Shown in pieces: positions 7,657 to 19,372 of a stretch of 64,000 bases of DNA. The translations under genes were made by a program, and so were the position numbers. This DNA is from Duganella sp. CF517 (GTDB taxonomy: Bacteria; Pseudomonadota; Gammaproteobacteria; Burkholderiales; Burkholderiaceae_D): assembly GCF_900110275.1 (NCBI RefSeq), contig NZ_FODC01000001.1:1031198-1095197 (forward strand). Direction: 5' to 3'. Within the stretch, counting starts at the first letter, position 1; each line of letters starts with the position of its first letter. The notes below the pieces were generated by a model, which was not told the origin of the DNA, did not search any database, and saw only the letters and a list, made by a program, of their open reading frames with translations.

Positions 7657-9156
7657 TTAAGGCAGCTTGCTTTTTGCGACATGCGTCAGCAGGTCGGCGA
7701 CCGAGGTTTGCATCGTGTCGGTGAATGGCGCAGGGTACAGACCCATGACCAGCACCGCGATCGCCAGGACACCCAGCATGAAGAACTCGCGGCCATTGAC
7801 GTCGACCAGCGCGGCCACATGGTGGTTGGTCACTTTGCCGAAGATGACGCGCTTGGCCATCCACAGCGAGTAGGCTGCACCGAAGATCAGCGCGGTCGCG
7901 GCCAGCAAACCGATCCAGAAGTTGTACTGCACGGCGCCCAGGATCACCATGAACTCGCCGACGAAGCCGGAAGTCGCAGGCAGACCGCAGTTGGCCATCG
8001 AGAAGAAGATGAACAGCGCGGCGAACTTCGGCATCTTGTTGACGACACCACCGTAGTCGGCGATCTGGCGCGAGTGGGCCTGGTCATACAGCACGCCGAT
8101 GCACAGGAACATCGCGCCGGAGATGAAACCGTGCGAGATCATTTGCACGATCGCGCCCTGCACGCCGATGGCGTTGAAGATGAAGAAGCCCAGGGTGACG
8201 AAGCCCATGTGCGCGATCGACGAGTAGGCGACCAGCTTTTTCATGTCCTTCTGGACCAGCGCCACCAGGCCGACGTAGATCACGGCGATCAGCGACAGGG
8301 TGATGACGAAGCCCGACAGGTAGTGCGACGCATCCGGGGTGATCGGCAGCGAGAAGCGCAGGAAACCATACGCGCCCAGCTTCAGCATGATCGCGGCCAG
8401 CACGGCGGAACCGCCGGTCGGCGCTTCGACGTGGACGTCCGGCAGCCAGGTGTGGACCGGGAACATCGGCACCTTGACGGCGAAGGCCATGAAGAAGGCG
8501 ATGAAGATGAAGATCTGCTCGCGCATCGTCAACGGCGTCAGGTGCCAGGTCAGGATGTCGAAGGTGCCCGTCATGCGGTACAGGTAGATGATCGCGACCA
8601 ACGTCAGCAAGGAGCCGAAGAAGGTGTAGAGGAAGAACTTGAACGACGCGTACACGCGGTTCTCGCCGCCCCACACGCCGATGATGATGTACATCGGAAT
8701 CAGGGTCGCTTCGAAGAAGAAGTAGAACAGCAGGCCGTCCATCGCGCAGAACACGCCGATCATCAGGCCGGACAGGATCAGGAAGGCGCCCATGTATTGA
8801 GCGACGCGCTTCTGGATCACCTGCCAGGCCGAGATCACGACGATCACGGTAATGAAGGCCGTCAGCGGCACGAACCACAGCGACAGGCCGTCGATGCCCA
8901 GCGAGTAGTAGATGTTGAACGTCTCGATCCAAGGGGACTTTTCGACGAACTGCATGCCGTGGGCGGCGTTGTTGAAGTTCGTGATCAGCGGGATCGTCGC
9001 GGCGAAGCTGACGATCGCGCCGATCAGCGAACCGACGCGGACGAACGCCGCGTTGGTGTCACGGCCGACGGCCAGGACGATCAGGCCGAAGACAATCGGA
9101 AGCCAGATCGCCAGGCTCAGGTACGGAGGTAAGGTAGATATAGTTGACTGCATCAT
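7657..9156 (-). CDS. nuoM: NADH-quinone oxidoreductase subunit M
   Basis: Second antiporter-like proton-pumping subunit, 499 residues. Landmarks are the helix with the catalytic Glu (FFFEATLIPMYIIIGVWGG), the Lys-containing helix (MAFAVKVPMFPVHTWLPDVH) and KLVAYSSIAHMGFVTLG. It starts 31 bp after the nuoL stop. Confidence 0.97.
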   Translation of the reverse strand: MMQSTISTLPPYLSLAIWLPIVFGLIVLAVGRDTNAAFVRVGSLIGAIVSFAATIPLITNFNNAAHGMQFVEKSPWIETFNIYYSLGIDGLSLWFVPLTAFITVIVVISAWQVIQKRVAQYMGAFLILSGLMIGVFCAMDGLLFYFFFEATLIPMYIIIGVWGGENRVYASFKFFLYTFFGSLLTLVAIIYLYRMTGTFDILTWHLTPLTMREQIFIFIAFFMAFAVKVPMFPVHTWLPDVHVEAPTGGSAVLAAIMLKLGAYGFLRFSLPITPDASHYLSGFVITLSLIAVIYVGLVALVQKDMKKLVAYSSIAHMGFVTLGFFIFNAIGVQGAIVQMISHGFISGAMFLCIGVLYDQAHSRQIADYGGVVNKMPKFAALFIFFSMANCGLPATSGFVGEFMVILGAVQYNFWIGLLAATALIFGAAYSLWMAKRVIFGKVTNHHVAALVDVNGREFFMLGVLAIAVLVMGLYPAPFTDTMQTSVADLLTHVAKSKLP

Positions 9157-9187
9157 GGTTATCGTTATCTCTTTGCGTATCAGCTAA

Positions 9188-11293
9188 TTAAGCGTGCCAA
9201 AACGGCAGGAAGTAGACCAGGAACCCCAGAATGCCCAGGATCATGACGAAAGCGTAGTGGTAGATGTAACCCGTCTGCCCCAAACGCGTCAGCTTCGAGA
9301 ACCAGTTCACGACCTTGGCGCTGCCGTTGACCAGCAGGCCGTCGATCAGGGTCTTGTCGCCGACGTTCCACAGGCCGTTGCCCAGCAGGCGCGCGCCACC
9401 GGCGAACACCACCTCGTTGAACTTGTCCATGTAGTACTTGTTGTCCAACAGGGTGTGGATCGCCTTGAACTTGGCAAAGAACCATGCCGGTACGCGTGGA
9501 TTGATCATGTAGCAGTAGTAAGCCGTCGCTACGCCCGCAATCGCCAGCCACAGTGGCAGGGTTGTCAGCGAGTGGATCGCCATGGCCATCGGACCGTGGA
9601 ACTCTTCGCCCAGGATTTCCATCGCCTTGTGGTTTTCACCGATGAAGATGACGTTCTTGAAGAAGTCGCCGTGCAGCATAGGCTCGATCGTCAGGTAGCC
9701 GATCAGCACCGAAGGGATGGCCAGCATCACCAGCGGGAACCAGACCACGAATGGCGATTCATGCGGCTTCTGACCAGGCTCCAGGCCGTGGTGCGCGTGG
9801 TCGTCTTCTTCCTCTTCGTGGTGCGCATCGTGACCGTGGTCGTCGTGCGCGCCGTGTGCCGCTTTCGGTGCGTGCGCATCGTGGGCGTGATGGTCGTGGG
9901 CGTGGGCCTGGCCGAAACGCTCCTTGCCATGGAAGACCAGGAAGTACATACGGAACGAGTAGAACGCGGTTACGAACACACCGGCCAGCACGGCGAAGTT
10001 AGCGAAGCCCGAACCCCAGATGTGGGTCTCGTGCACCGCTTCGATGATCGAATCCTTCGAGTAGAAGCCGGAGAAGAACGGGGTGCCGATCAGCGCCAGG
10101 GAACCGAGCAGGGACGTGATCCAGGTGATCGGCATATATTTACGCAGGCCGCCCATGTTGCGGATGTCCTGGTCGTGGTGCATACCGATGATGACCGAAC
10201 CGGCGCCAAGGAACAGCAGCGCCTTGAAGAACGCGTGGGTCATCAGGTGGAACACGGCCACCGAGTAGGCCGACGAGCCCAGTGCCACGGTCATGTAGCC
10301 CAATTGCGACAAGGTCGAATAAGCGACCACGCGCTTGATGTCGTTCTGGATGATGCCCAGGAAGCCCATGAACAGCGCGGTGATCGAGCCGATGACCAGG
10401 ATGAACGACAGCGCGGTGTCCGACAGTTCGAACAGCGGCGACATGCGCGACACCATGAAGATACCGGCGGTAACCATCGTCGCGGCGTGGATCAGTGCCG
10501 AGATCGGGGTCGGGCCTTCCATCGAATCCGGCAGCCAGACGTGCAGTGGGAACTGCGCCGATTTACCCATCGCGCCGATGAACAGGCAGATACAGGCGAC
10601 GGTCAGCAGCATCCAGTCGGTGCCCGGCAGCGTCAGCATGGCCAGCGCTTCCTTCTTGGCGAAGACTTCCTGGTAGTTCATGGTGCCGGCGTAGGCCAGC
10701 AGCAGGCCGATACCGAGGATGAAACCGAAGTCGCCGACGCGGTTGACCAGGAACGCCTTCATGTTGGCCACGATCGCCGTTGGGCGGGTGTACCAGAAGC
10801 CGATCAGCAGGTACGAAACCAGGCCCACCGCTTCCCAGCCGAAGAACAGCTGCAGGAAGTTGTTGGCCATGACCAGCATCAGCATCGAGAACGTGAACAG
10901 CGAGATGTAGGCGAAGAAGCGGTTGTAGCCCTCGTCTTCCGCCATGTAGCCGATGGTGTAGATGTGCACCATCAGCGACACGAAGGTCACCACGCACATC
11001 ATCATCGCCGACAGCGAATCGATCTGGAAGCCGACTTCGAACTTCACGCCCGCCACCGTCATCCAGTGGTAGATGGTGCCGTTGAACGTCGCGCCATTGA
11101 GCACATCGTTCAGCGTCATCACCGACAGGATCAGCGCGACGAGCACGCCGAGGATGGTCGCGGTGTGCGAAGTCTTGCGACCGACAACGTTGCCAAAGAA
11201 TTTGGTTCCTAACAAACCCGCCACCGCAGCGCCGGCCAGCGGCGCCAGAGGTACGGCTAGCAGGAGGTTAGGGTTAAGAAGAGTACCCGCCAT
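9188..11293 (-). CDS. nuoL: NADH-quinone oxidoreductase subunit L with His-rich loop
   Basis: Largest antiporter-like subunit, 701 residues; its long C-terminal lateral helix would clamp the membrane arm. Core motifs include LFFGWEAVGLVSYLLIGFW, GAMGKSAQFPLHVWLPDSME and VVAYSTLSQLGYMTVALG. Unusual is a hydrophilic stretch at about residues 460-501 rich in His, Asp and Glu (repeats of HAHDHH and HDDHGHD, then EEEEDD) between two membrane segments. Such loops occur in other betaproteobacterial NuoL proteins as I recall; metal binding is possible but unproven. Confidence 0.97.
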   Translation of the reverse strand: MAGTLLNPNLLLAVPLAPLAGAAVAGLLGTKFFGNVVGRKTSHTATILGVLVALILSVMTLNDVLNGATFNGTIYHWMTVAGVKFEVGFQIDSLSAMMMCVVTFVSLMVHIYTIGYMAEDEGYNRFFAYISLFTFSMLMLVMANNFLQLFFGWEAVGLVSYLLIGFWYTRPTAIVANMKAFLVNRVGDFGFILGIGLLLAYAGTMNYQEVFAKKEALAMLTLPGTDWMLLTVACICLFIGAMGKSAQFPLHVWLPDSMEGPTPISALIHAATMVTAGIFMVSRMSPLFELSDTALSFILVIGSITALFMGFLGIIQNDIKRVVAYSTLSQLGYMTVALGSSAYSVAVFHLMTHAFFKALLFLGAGSVIIGMHHDQDIRNMGGLRKYMPITWITSLLGSLALIGTPFFSGFYSKDSIIEAVHETHIWGSGFANFAVLAGVFVTAFYSFRMYFLVFHGKERFGQAHAHDHHAHDAHAPKAAHGAHDDHGHDAHHEEEEDDHAHHGLEPGQKPHESPFVVWFPLVMLAIPSVLIGYLTIEPMLHGDFFKNVIFIGENHKAMEILGEEFHGPMAMAIHSLTTLPLWLAIAGVATAYYCYMINPRVPAWFFAKFKAIHTLLDNKYYMDKFNEVVFAGGARLLGNGLWNVGDKTLIDGLLVNGSAKVVNWFSKLTRLGQTGYIYHYAFVMILGILGFLVYFLPFWHA

Positions 11294-11341
11294 GATGAAC
11301 CTTAATCGTTATTTTTCGAGATTAGAACTAAAGCCGCGGGA

Positions 11342-11650
11342 TTAACCCTTGAGGCTATCCAGGTCTTCCACATTGATGGTGTCCAGATTACGGAACATCA
11401 CCACCAGGATCGCGAGGCCGATCGCCGATTCGGCGGCCGCCACGGTCAGGATGAAGAAAACGAAGATCTGCCCGGCCGCGTCGCCCAGATAGTGGGAGAA
11501 CGCGATGAAGTTCATGTTCACCGCCAGCAGCATCAATTCGATGGCCATCAGCAGAATAATGATGTTCTTGCGATTCAAGAAAATACCCACGATCGAGATC
11601 GCGAACAGGATCGCGCCGAGAACGAGGTAGTGAGCAAGCGATAAAGTCAT
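11342..11650 (-). CDS. nuoK: NADH-quinone oxidoreductase subunit K
   Basis: Small three-helix membrane subunit of 102 residues next to the quinone pocket. Buried Glu residues are visible in [16 protein letters not shown] and [13 protein letters not shown], the conserved proton-path pair. The ATG overlaps the nuoJ stop (ATGA), so the two are translationally coupled. Confidence 0.97.
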   Translation of the reverse strand: MTLSLAHYLVLGAILFAISIVGIFLNRKNIIILLMAIELMLLAVNMNFIAFSHYLGDAAGQIFVFFILTVAAAESAIGLAILVVMFRNLDTINVEDLDSLKG

Positions 11651-12291
11651 GGGGTCTCCTTTACTTCCGCCGAACCGGCGGCGGCTGCATCGGCGCCGCG
11701 CGAGGACACGGCATCGATCTTGACGATCTTCAGACGGTCGTTGCGCTTGACGCGGACCGCATCGGCCGGGTCGAAATGTTTGGTGTCCTTACGCTTGCGC
11801 AGGGTCAGCGCCACCGCCGCGACGATCGCGACCAGCAGGATCGCCGCTGCGATTTCAAAGCCGTAGACATATTTGGTGAAGATCAGGATACCGAGTTCCT
11901 TGGTGCCGCCGATGTTGCCGGCGCTGACGGCCTGCTGGTCGAACGACAGGAAGGAGCGCCACAGCACGGCGGCCATTTCCAGCACGATGATGACGCCGAC
12001 GAACGACGCGATCGGCAGGTAGCCCCAGAAGTTTTCCCGCATCTTGTCGGTGTCGATGTCGAGCATCATGACCACGAACAGGAACAGCACCATGACGGCG
12101 CCGACGTAGACCAGCACAAGCACGATGGCCAGGAACTCGGCTTCGAGCAGCATCCAGATGCCGGCGGCCGAGAAGAACGCCAGCACCAGGAACAGCGCTG
12201 CGTGCACCGGATTGCGGGCCGTGATAACGCGCGTCGCAGCCAATACCATGATGGCTGAGAAGGCGTAGAACAAAGCAGTTTTAAATTCCAT
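11647..12291 (-). CDS. nuoJ: NADH-quinone oxidoreductase subunit J
   Basis: Membrane subunit, 214 residues with five hydrophobic helices; [20 protein letters not shown] is the conserved pi-bulge helix region. The C-terminus is a hydrophilic tail (from [15 protein letters not shown]) longer than the membrane part requires. It is separated from nuoI by an 84-bp gap with a hairpin, the largest gap inside the operon. Confidence 0.96.
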   Translation of the reverse strand: MEFKTALFYAFSAIMVLAATRVITARNPVHAALFLVLAFFSAAGIWMLLEAEFLAIVLVLVYVGAVMVLFLFVVMMLDIDTDKMRENFWGYLPIASFVGVIIVLEMAAVLWRSFLSFDQQAVSAGNIGGTKELGILIFTKYVYGFEIAAAILLVAIVAAVALTLRKRKDTKHFDPADAVRVKRNDRLKIVKIDAVSSRGADAAAAGSAEVKETP

Positions 12292-12339
12292 AACTAACCC
12301 AAGAGACGTACAGTTTTATTATCGACACACCACTGTTGC

Positions 12340-12370
12340 GGCGGACCGGCAAGCTTCACCGAGGTCCGCC
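12340..12370. other. Inverted repeat between nuoI and nuoJ
   Basis: GGCGGACC at 12340-12347 pairs with GGTCCGCC at 12363-12370 across a 15-base loop. It fills the only sizeable gap inside the nuo operon. There is no following T run in the direction of transcription, so it may be an mRNA-processing or stability element, or a weak attenuator, rather than a terminator. Confidence 0.5.
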
Positions 12371-12375
12371 TGTCG

Positions 12376-12864
12376 TCAGCGGTAAGGAGCGTCCGCTGCG
12401 CGGGCTTCGGCGATCTGGTTTTCATAGCGATCGCCAACGGCCAGCAGCATCTCTTTGGTGTAGTACAAATCACCGCGCTTCTCGCCGTGGTACTCCAGCA
12501 CGTGCGTCTCGACGATCGAATCGACCGGGCAGGACTCTTCGCAGAAACCGCAGAAGATGCACTTGGTCAGATCGATGTCGTAACGCGTGGTGCGGCGCGA
12601 ACCGTCGTCACGCTGTTCCGATTCGATGGTGATGGCCATCGCCGGGCACACCGCTTCGCACAGTTTGCAGGCGATGCAGCGTTCTTCGCCGTTCGGATAG
12701 CGGCGCAGCGCGTGCAGGCCGCGGAAGCGCGGCGACATCGGCGTCTTCTCTTCCGGGTACTGCACGGTGATTTTGCGCGAGAACATGTACTTGCCCGTCA
12801 GCGCCATCCCTTTGATCAATTCGGCCAGCATGAAGCTGCCGAAAAAGTCTTTTAATCGTTCCAT
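12376..12864 (-). CDS. nuoI: NADH-quinone oxidoreductase subunit I
   Basis: Ferredoxin-like subunit of 162 residues holding clusters N6a and N6b. Two 4Fe-4S motifs are complete: [12 protein letters not shown] and [12 protein letters not shown]. An amphipathic N-terminus ([20 protein letters not shown]) docks it on the membrane arm. It lies 12 bp after nuoH. Confidence 0.97.
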   Translation of the reverse strand: MERLKDFFGSFMLAELIKGMALTGKYMFSRKITVQYPEEKTPMSPRFRGLHALRRYPNGEERCIACKLCEAVCPAMAITIESEQRDDGSRRTTRYDIDLTKCIFCGFCEESCPVDSIVETHVLEYHGEKRGDLYYTKEMLLAVGDRYENQIAEARAADAPYR

Positions 12865-12876
12865 TTTCTCTTGTCC

Positions 12877-13962
12877 TTACTTCCAGATATTCCAGGATGT
12901 CTGCATCCAGCCGGCCACGAACACCAGGTACACCAGCGTCAGAGGAATGAACACTTTCCAGCCCAGACGCATGATCTGGTCATAGCGGTAGCGTGGGAAG
13001 GTACCGCGCACCCAGATGAAGACCGACACCAGGAAGAACGCCTTGGCGAACAGCCAGAAGAAGCCGCCGAAACCGCCCCAGAATTCGAGGAAGGCGAACG
13101 GTGCGGACCAGCCGCCCAGGAACATGATCGAACCGATGGTCGCGATCAGGATCATGTTGGCGTATTCGGCCAGCATGAACATGGCGTAGGCCATGCCCGA
13201 GTACTCGACCATGTGGCCGGCGACGATCTCGGACTCGCCCTCGACCACGTCGAACGGATGGCGGTTCGCTTCGGCCAGGCCGGAGGTCAGGTAGACCACG
13301 AACAGCGGCAGCAAAGGCAGCCAGTTCCACGACAGGATGTTCAGACCCTGGTCGGCCATCATGCCGCGCTGCTGCATGGCGACGATGTCGCCGAAGTTCA
13401 GCGAACCGGAAACCATCAGGATCACGACGAACACGAAGCCCATCGGGATTTCGTAGGAAATCATCTGCGCCGAGGCGCGCATCGCGCCCATGAACGAGTA
13501 CTTCGAGTTCGACGCCCAGCCGGCGATGATGATGCCGTAAACTTCCATCGAGGTGATCGCCATCAGCAGCAGCAAGGCGGCGTTGACGTTGGCCAGCACC
13601 GCTTGCGGGCCGAATGGCACCACCGACCATGCGGCCAGCGCCGGCATGATGGTCATGATCGGACCGATGACGAACAGGCCCGGGTTGGCCTTGGCCGGCA
13701 TGATGATCTCTTTGAACAGCAGCTTGAGCGCATCGGCGATCGGCTGCAGCAGGCCCATTGGACCGACGCGGTTCGGACCGACGCGGATCTGGATCCAGCC
13801 GATGAACTTACGTTCCCACAGCGTCAGGTAGGCGACAAGGCCCATCAGCGGCAGCAGCACCAGCACGATCTTGATCATCGTCCAGACGATCGGCCACACC
13901 GGCGCGATCGGGCTGGTGGCGCCCAGTTCATAGAATGTAGTGACGAATTCAGGCAGAGCCAT
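12877..13962 (-). CDS. nuoH: NADH-quinone oxidoreductase subunit H
   Basis: Eight-helix membrane subunit forming the quinone chamber, 361 residues. The signature [20 protein letters not shown] near residue 50 and the acidic loop ([19 protein letters not shown]) are typical. Its start codon shares a base with the nuoG stop. Confidence 0.97.
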   Translation of the reverse strand: MALPEFVTTFYELGATSPIAPVWPIVWTMIKIVLVLLPLMGLVAYLTLWERKFIGWIQIRVGPNRVGPMGLLQPIADALKLLFKEIIMPAKANPGLFVIGPIMTIMPALAAWSVVPFGPQAVLANVNAALLLLMAITSMEVYGIIIAGWASNSKYSFMGAMRASAQMISYEIPMGFVFVVILMVSGSLNFGDIVAMQQRGMMADQGLNILSWNWLPLLPLFVVYLTSGLAEANRHPFDVVEGESEIVAGHMVEYSGMAYAMFMLAEYANMILIATIGSIMFLGGWSAPFAFLEFWGGFGGFFWLFAKAFFLVSVFIWVRGTFPRYRYDQIMRLGWKVFIPLTLVYLVFVAGWMQTSWNIWK

Positions 13963-16298
13963 TATTTACCCTCCCCTGCTTTTTCAACGGTGATAGGACC
14001 GAACATGCCACCCAGCGCGGCGGTCGAAGCGTGCGCCGCGGCGACGCGCACGGCGTTCGCTGGCAGGCTTGCATCGACGGCGGCGACCAGGATGGCGCTG
14101 CCCGAACCTTGCGTGACCTTGACGGTGTCGCCGGCGGCGACGCCCAGCTGCTGCGCCAGCGCGGTCGACAGGTGCGCTTTGGGCGCGGCCGAATCGGCCA
14201 TCTTCTGCAGCGACTCGGCGCGGCGCACGACGGCGTCGGCGAAGTAGATCGGAACGTCGGCGATACGCTCGGTGCCGGTGGTCTCGATCGAACCGGCGAA
14301 GTTGGACGCGACGACGGCTTGTTTGCTGGTGTTGTTCAAACGGGCCGCGAAATCGGCGCCCACGACTTCGTCGCGGATCGCTTCCGAGGTGTCGTAGTCG
14401 AAACCGGCCAGGCCGAGGATGTTACCCAGCACGCGCAGCACTTTCCACGCGGGGCGGGTTTCCAGCAGCGGCTTGACGGTGCCGTTGAAGCTTTGCGGAC
14501 GGCCTTCGCAGTTGACGAAGGTGCCCGAGGTTTCGCTGAATGGCGACACCGGCAGCAGCACGTCGGCGTAGTCCATGCCATGCTTGTAGGCGGACATGAC
14601 GACGACCATCTCGGCTTTTTTCAGCGCGGCGACGGCCGCTTGCGGATTGTAGGCGTCCAGTTCCGGCTCGACGTTCAGCAGCAGGTACGCTTGCTTGGGT
14701 TCGGTGAAGGCCGGGGCCTTGGCGCCGTTGGCGTTGACCAGGTAGGCGCCGACGGTGTTGGCGGCTTCGGTGAGGTAGCCCAGTTTGGCGCCGGTTTGTT
14801 CGGCGATCCATTGCGCGGCGGCGTGCAGCGCGGCCGCTTGCGGGTGCTGCGTTGCCGCGTTACCCAGGAAGATGCCCTTAGTGATGGAAGATGCGTCACC
14901 GGAGAGCAGCGACGCGGCGATCGCGGTCGCGGCGTCCGACGCCTCGATGCCTTCGAAGCCGGCTGGCGCCGACACTTCCTTGGCCTTGGCGACAGCCACC
15001 ACCACTTGCGACAGCGCGGACAGCCACTCCGACGGCGCGGCGATCATCTTGTTCGCCACCTTCATCAGCAGGTCGTCGTCGGTCGCGTTCAGGATCGACA
15101 GCTTGGCGCCGCCCTTGACGGCGGTGCGCAGGCGGGTCGCCAGCAGCGGATGATCCTTGCGCAGGAAGGAGCCGATCACGAAGGCGCGGTTCAACGCGCC
15201 GAATTCGGTGATGCTCATGCCCAGCCAAGGAGTCACGTCGCCCAGCGAGAAATCGCTTTGGCGCAGACGCGTGTCGACGCTGTCCGAGCCCATCGCGCGG
15301 GTCAGCTTTTGCAGCAGGTGCAGTTCTTCCAGGGTCGAATGCGGGGTCGCCAGCGCGGCGAGCGCCTTGTCGCCGTGTTCGTGCTTGATGTTCTTCAGGC
15401 CGTGCGCCACGTATTCCAGCGCGGTCTGCCAGCTCACTTCTTTCCACTCGCCGCCCTGCTTCAGCATCGGCTGGGTCAAGCGGTCGTCGGCGTTCAAGCC
15501 TTCGTAGGCGAAGCGGTCCTTGTCCGAGATCCAGCACTCGTTGACGGCGTCGTTCTCCAATGGCAGCACGCGCATGACCTTGCCGCCCTTGACCTGGACG
15601 ATCAGGTTCGAACCGAGGCCGTCGTGCATCGACACCGACTTGCGGCGCGACAGTTCCCACGTACGGGCGCTGTAGCGGAACGGCTTGGACGTCAGCGCGC
15701 CCACCGGGCACAGGTCGATCATGTTGCCCGACATTTCCGAGTTGACGGTCTGGCCGACGAAGGCGGTGATTTCCGAGTGTTCGCCACGGCCGATCATGCC
15801 CAGCTCCATCACGCCGGCCACTTCCTGGCCGAAACGCACGCAGCGGGTGCACTGGATGCAGCGCGCCATCTCCTGCATCGAGACCAGCGGACCGGCATCC
15901 TTCGGCACGACGACGCGCTTGTCTTCCTCATAGCGCGACTCGCCCTTGCCGTATCCGACAGCCAAATCCTGCAACTGGCATTCGCCGCCCTGATCGCAGA
16001 TCGGGCAGTCGAGCGGGTGGTTAATCAGCAGGAATTCCATGACGGACTTCTGTGCCTGCACGGCCTTGTCCGACGCGGAGCGCACGATCATGCCGGCCGA
16101 GACCGGCGTGGCGCATGCTGGCAAAGGCTTGGGGGCCTTCTCCACTTCGACGAGACACATGCGGCAGTTCGCGGCGATCGACAATTTCTTGTGATAGCAG
16201 AAGTGCGGAATGTAGGTTCCCAATTTGTTGGCGGCGTCCATCACCATGCTACCAGCAGGGACTTCGACTTTTTTGCCGTCTATTTCGATTTCAACCAT
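13962..16298 (-). CDS. nuoG: NADH-quinone oxidoreductase subunit G
   Basis: Peripheral-arm iron-sulfur subunit, 778 residues. N-terminal 2Fe-2S domain ([19 protein letters not shown]), a His/Cys-ligated 4Fe-4S cluster ([18 protein letters not shown]) and a further 4Fe-4S set ([10 protein letters not shown]). The rest is a molybdopterin-oxidoreductase-like domain. The extra N7 cluster motif known from E. coli is absent: where its CxxC would lie, the sequence reads [12 protein letters not shown]. That agrees with most non-enterobacterial versions. It starts 22 bp past nuoF. Confidence 0.97.
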   Translation of the reverse strand: MVEIEIDGKKVEVPAGSMVMDAANKLGTYIPHFCYHKKLSIAANCRMCLVEVEKAPKPLPACATPVSAGMIVRSASDKAVQAQKSVMEFLLINHPLDCPICDQGGECQLQDLAVGYGKGESRYEEDKRVVVPKDAGPLVSMQEMARCIQCTRCVRFGQEVAGVMELGMIGRGEHSEITAFVGQTVNSEMSGNMIDLCPVGALTSKPFRYSARTWELSRRKSVSMHDGLGSNLIVQVKGGKVMRVLPLENDAVNECWISDKDRFAYEGLNADDRLTQPMLKQGGEWKEVSWQTALEYVAHGLKNIKHEHGDKALAALATPHSTLEELHLLQKLTRAMGSDSVDTRLRQSDFSLGDVTPWLGMSITEFGALNRAFVIGSFLRKDHPLLATRLRTAVKGGAKLSILNATDDDLLMKVANKMIAAPSEWLSALSQVVVAVAKAKEVSAPAGFEGIEASDAATAIAASLLSGDASSITKGIFLGNAATQHPQAAALHAAAQWIAEQTGAKLGYLTEAANTVGAYLVNANGAKAPAFTEPKQAYLLLNVEPELDAYNPQAAVAALKKAEMVVVMSAYKHGMDYADVLLPVSPFSETSGTFVNCEGRPQSFNGTVKPLLETRPAWKVLRVLGNILGLAGFDYDTSEAIRDEVVGADFAARLNNTSKQAVVASNFAGSIETTGTERIADVPIYFADAVVRRAESLQKMADSAAPKAHLSTALAQQLGVAAGDTVKVTQGSGSAILVAAVDASLPANAVRVAAAHASTAALGGMFGPITVEKAGEGK

Positions 16299-16320
16299 GG
16301 TGATCGTTACCTGACGCAGC

Positions 16321-17616
16321 TTAGATGTAAGCGGGCACTAAGCAATGCTTGTGCTCGACGTGATATTCAAATTCTTCGCGGAATTGCTTGATGAACGCGC
16401 GCATCGGCATGGCCGCCGCGTCGCCCAGCGCGCAAATGGTGCGGCCCTGGATGTTGTCGCAGATCGAGTTCAGCACGTCCAGGTCCGACGGACGGCCCTG
16501 GCCGTTTTCGATGCGGTGGATCATGCGGTACATCCAGCCGGTGCCTTCGCGGCACGGGGTGCACTGGCCGCACGACTCTTCAAAGTAGAAGTACGCCAGG
16601 CGTTCCATCGCCTTGACCATGCAACGCGTCTCGTCCATGACGATGACGGCGCCCGAACCGAGCATCGAACCGGCCTTGGCGATCGAGTCGTAGTCCAGGT
16701 CGGTGTTCATCATCAGTTCGCCGCGGATCACCGGAGCGGACGAGCCGCCAGGGATGACAGCCTTGATCTTTTTGCCGCCGCGCATGCCGCCTGCCAGTTC
16801 CAGCAATTTGGCGAACGGCGTGCCCAGCGGGACTTCGTAGTTGCCCGGCAATTCAACGTCGCCCGAGATCGAGAAGATCTTCGAACCGCCGTTGTTCGGA
16901 CGACCCATGCCAAGGTACTTTTCCGGGCCCATGTTCAGGATGAACGGGACGGCGGCGAAAGTCTCGGTGTTGTTGATCGTCGTTGGTTTGCCGTACAGGC
17001 CGAACGAGGCCGGGAAAGGCGGCTTGAAGCGCGGCTGGCCCTTCTTGCCTTCCAGCGATTCCAGCAGCGCGGTTTCCTCGCCGCAGATGTAGGCGCCGTA
17101 ACCGTGGTGCGCGTGCAGCTGGAAGCTGAACTCGCTGCCCATGATCTTGTCACCCAGGAAGCCGGCGGCGCGCGCCTCTTCCAGCGCGTCCTCGAACTGC
17201 GTATAGACTTCGAAGATCTCGCCGTGGATATAGTTGTAGCCGACCGTGATGCCCATGGCGTAGGCGCCGATGGCCATGCCCTCGATCAATGCATGCGGGT
17301 TGTAACGCATGATGTCGCGGTCCTTGAAAGTGCCAGGTTCGCCTTCATCTGAGTTACATACCAGATACTTCTGCCCCGGGAACTGACGCGGCATGAAGCT
17401 CCACTTCAAGCCGGTCGGGAAACCCGCGCCGCCACGGCCGCGCAGCGACGACGCTTTGAGGTCGGCGATGATCTGTTCCGGGGTGATTTTCTCTTCGAGG
17501 ATCTTGCGCAGGGCGCTGTAGCCGCCGCGCTTGACGTAATCTTCCAGGTGCCAGTTTTTGCCGTCCAGGCCGGCCAGAATGACAGGGTCGATGTGACGAT
17601 TGTGGAGTGACGTCAT
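16321..17616 (-). CDS. nuoF: NADH-quinone oxidoreductase subunit F
   Basis: NADH- and FMN-binding subunit, 431 residues from the ATG at 17616; this start overlaps the nuoE TGA (ATGA), while a longer reading would run back into nuoE. The FMN/NADH glycine-rich loop is [37 protein letters not shown] follows; cluster N3 is bound by [12 protein letters not shown] and a later Cys. Confidence 0.97.
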   Translation of the reverse strand: MTSLHNRHIDPVILAGLDGKNWHLEDYVKRGGYSALRKILEEKITPEQIIADLKASSLRGRGGAGFPTGLKWSFMPRQFPGQKYLVCNSDEGEPGTFKDRDIMRYNPHALIEGMAIGAYAMGITVGYNYIHGEIFEVYTQFEDALEEARAAGFLGDKIMGSEFSFQLHAHHGYGAYICGEETALLESLEGKKGQPRFKPPFPASFGLYGKPTTINNTETFAAVPFILNMGPEKYLGMGRPNNGGSKIFSISGDVELPGNYEVPLGTPFAKLLELAGGMRGGKKIKAVIPGGSSAPVIRGELMMNTDLDYDSIAKAGSMLGSGAVIVMDETRCMVKAMERLAYFYFEESCGQCTPCREGTGWMYRMIHRIENGQGRPSDLDVLNSICDNIQGRTICALGDAAAMPMRAFIKQFREEFEYHVEHKHCLVPAYI

Positions 17617-18104
17617 TTCGTAGTGTTCCCGCTTAGTTCCTCGACGAGACCGTCGATTTTGTCGTTCGACATGAAGCTGCACATGCGATGGTTATTCACC
17701 AGCATCACCGGCGCGTCGCCGCAGGCGCCCATGCACTCGCCTTCCATCAGCGTGAACTTGCCGTCGGCGGTGGTGTCGCGGTAGTCGATGCCCAGCTTTT
17801 GCTTCAGGTGGTGCGCGGCGCGCTCCCCGCCCGACAGCGCGCATGGCAGGTTGGTGCACACGGTGATCTTGTGCGTGCCGACCGGCTTCAGGTTGTACAT
17901 ATTGTAGAAAGTGGCCACTTCCTGCACGGCGATCGCCGGCATCTGGATGTAGTCGGCCAGTTCCTGCATGGTTTCCGGCGAGATCCAGCCCAGTTCAACC
18001 TGGGCGTGGGCCAGCGCGGCCATCACGGCCGACTGGCGCTGGTCGGCCGGATACTTGGCCAACTCGCGATCGATTTTTTTTAAGCACTGCTCTGATAACA
18101 ACAT
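17613..18104 (-). CDS. nuoE: NADH-quinone oxidoreductase subunit E
   Basis: Thioredoxin-fold 2Fe-2S subunit (cluster N1a), 163 residues. The four ligands are seen in CTNLPC and CMGACG. It lies 11 bp after nuoD and its stop overlaps the nuoF start. Confidence 0.97.
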   Translation of the reverse strand: MLLSEQCLKKIDRELAKYPADQRQSAVMAALAHAQVELGWISPETMQELADYIQMPAIAVQEVATFYNMYNLKPVGTHKITVCTNLPCALSGGERAAHHLKQKLGIDYRDTTADGKFTLMEGECMGACGDAPVMLVNNHRMCSFMSNDKIDGLVEELSGNTTK

Positions 18105-18115
18105 ACTTTTACCTT

Positions 18116-19369
18116 TTAGCGGTCAATACTGCCGAACACGATGTCTTGCGTACCGATGATGGTCACGGCGTCGGCAATCATGTGTCCACGCGCCATTTCG
18201 TCCAGCGCCTGCAGGTGGGCGTAATCGGGTGCGCGCAGCTTCATACGGTATGGCTTGTTGGCGCCGTCCGACAGCAGATAGATGCCGAACTCGCCCTTCG
18301 GATGCTCCACCGCGCTGTACGCTTCGCCCGGCGGCACGTGGAAGCCCTCGGTGAACAGCTTGAAGTGGTGAATCAGCGATTCCATGTTGGTCTTCATGTC
18401 GACGCGGCCCGGAGGCGCGACTTTATGATTGCTGGTGATGACCGGACCTGGATTGTTGCGCAGCCATTCTACGCACTGTTTGATGATCTTGTTGGACTGG
18501 CGCAATTCCTCGACGCGCACCAGGTAGCGGTCGTAGCAGTCGCCGTTGGTGCCGATCGGAATATCGAAGTCCATCAGGTCGTACACTTCGTACGGCTGGT
18601 GCTTGCGCAGATCCCACTGGATGCCCGAACCGCGCAGCATGGCGCCGGTGAAGCCCATCGCCAGCGCGTCTTCCGGCGCCACCACGCCGATGCCGACGGT
18701 GCGCTGTTTCCAGATACGGTTGTCGGTCAGCAGCGTTTCGTATTCGTCGACATAGGTCGGGAAACGGCGGGTGAAATCCTCGATGAAGTCCAGCAGCGAG
18801 CCCTGGCGGTTCTCGTTCAGGTTGGCGATCGCCTTGTCCGAACGGATGATCGACGGCTTGTGCTGCGGCATCGCGTCCGGCAGGTCGCGGTAGACGCCGC
18901 CCGGACGGTAGTAGGCCGCGTGCATGCGCGCGCCCGACACCGCTTCGTAGCAGTCGAACAGGTCTTCGCGGTCGCGGAACGCGTACAGGAACGGGCCCAT
19001 CGCGCCGACGTCGAGCGCGTGCGCGCCCAGCCACATCAGGTGGTTCAGGATGCGGGTGATCTCGTCGAACATCACGCGGATGTATTGCGCGCGCAGCGGC
19101 ACTTCCAGGCCCAGCAGCTTCTCGATGGCCATCACGTAGGCGTGCTCGTTGCACATCATCGAGACGTAGTCCAGACGGTCCATGTACGGCACCGACTGCA
19201 GGTAGGTCTTCTGCTCGGCCAGCTTCTCGGTGCCGCGGTGCAGCAGGCCGATGTGCGGGTCGGCGCGCTGGATCACTTCGCCGTCGAGCTCGAGCACCAG
19301 GCGCAGCACGCCGTGCGCGGCCGGGTGCTGCGGGCCGAAGTTCAGGGTGTAGTTCTTAATTTCAGCCAT
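18116..19369 (-). CDS. nuoD: NADH-quinone oxidoreductase subunit D
   Basis: 49-kDa-type subunit lining the quinone site, 417 residues, derived from the NiFe-hydrogenase large subunit. [19 protein letters not shown] at the N-terminus and [16 protein letters not shown] are the family signatures. It is separate from nuoC, unlike the fused enterobacterial form, and begins 3 bp past the nuoC stop. Confidence 0.98.
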   Translation of the reverse strand: MAEIKNYTLNFGPQHPAAHGVLRLVLELDGEVIQRADPHIGLLHRGTEKLAEQKTYLQSVPYMDRLDYVSMMCNEHAYVMAIEKLLGLEVPLRAQYIRVMFDEITRILNHLMWLGAHALDVGAMGPFLYAFRDREDLFDCYEAVSGARMHAAYYRPGGVYRDLPDAMPQHKPSIIRSDKAIANLNENRQGSLLDFIEDFTRRFPTYVDEYETLLTDNRIWKQRTVGIGVVAPEDALAMGFTGAMLRGSGIQWDLRKHQPYEVYDLMDFDIPIGTNGDCYDRYLVRVEELRQSNKIIKQCVEWLRNNPGPVITSNHKVAPPGRVDMKTNMESLIHHFKLFTEGFHVPPGEAYSAVEHPKGEFGIYLLSDGANKPYRMKLRAPDYAHLQALDEMARGHMIADAVTIIGTQDIVFGSIDR

Positions 19370-19372
19370 TTT

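Noticed and set aside
6114..9132. Long plus-strand open frames opposite nuoN and nuoM
   Set aside because: Composition is dominated by Gln, His, Arg and Asp, typical of the reverse complement of membrane-protein genes.
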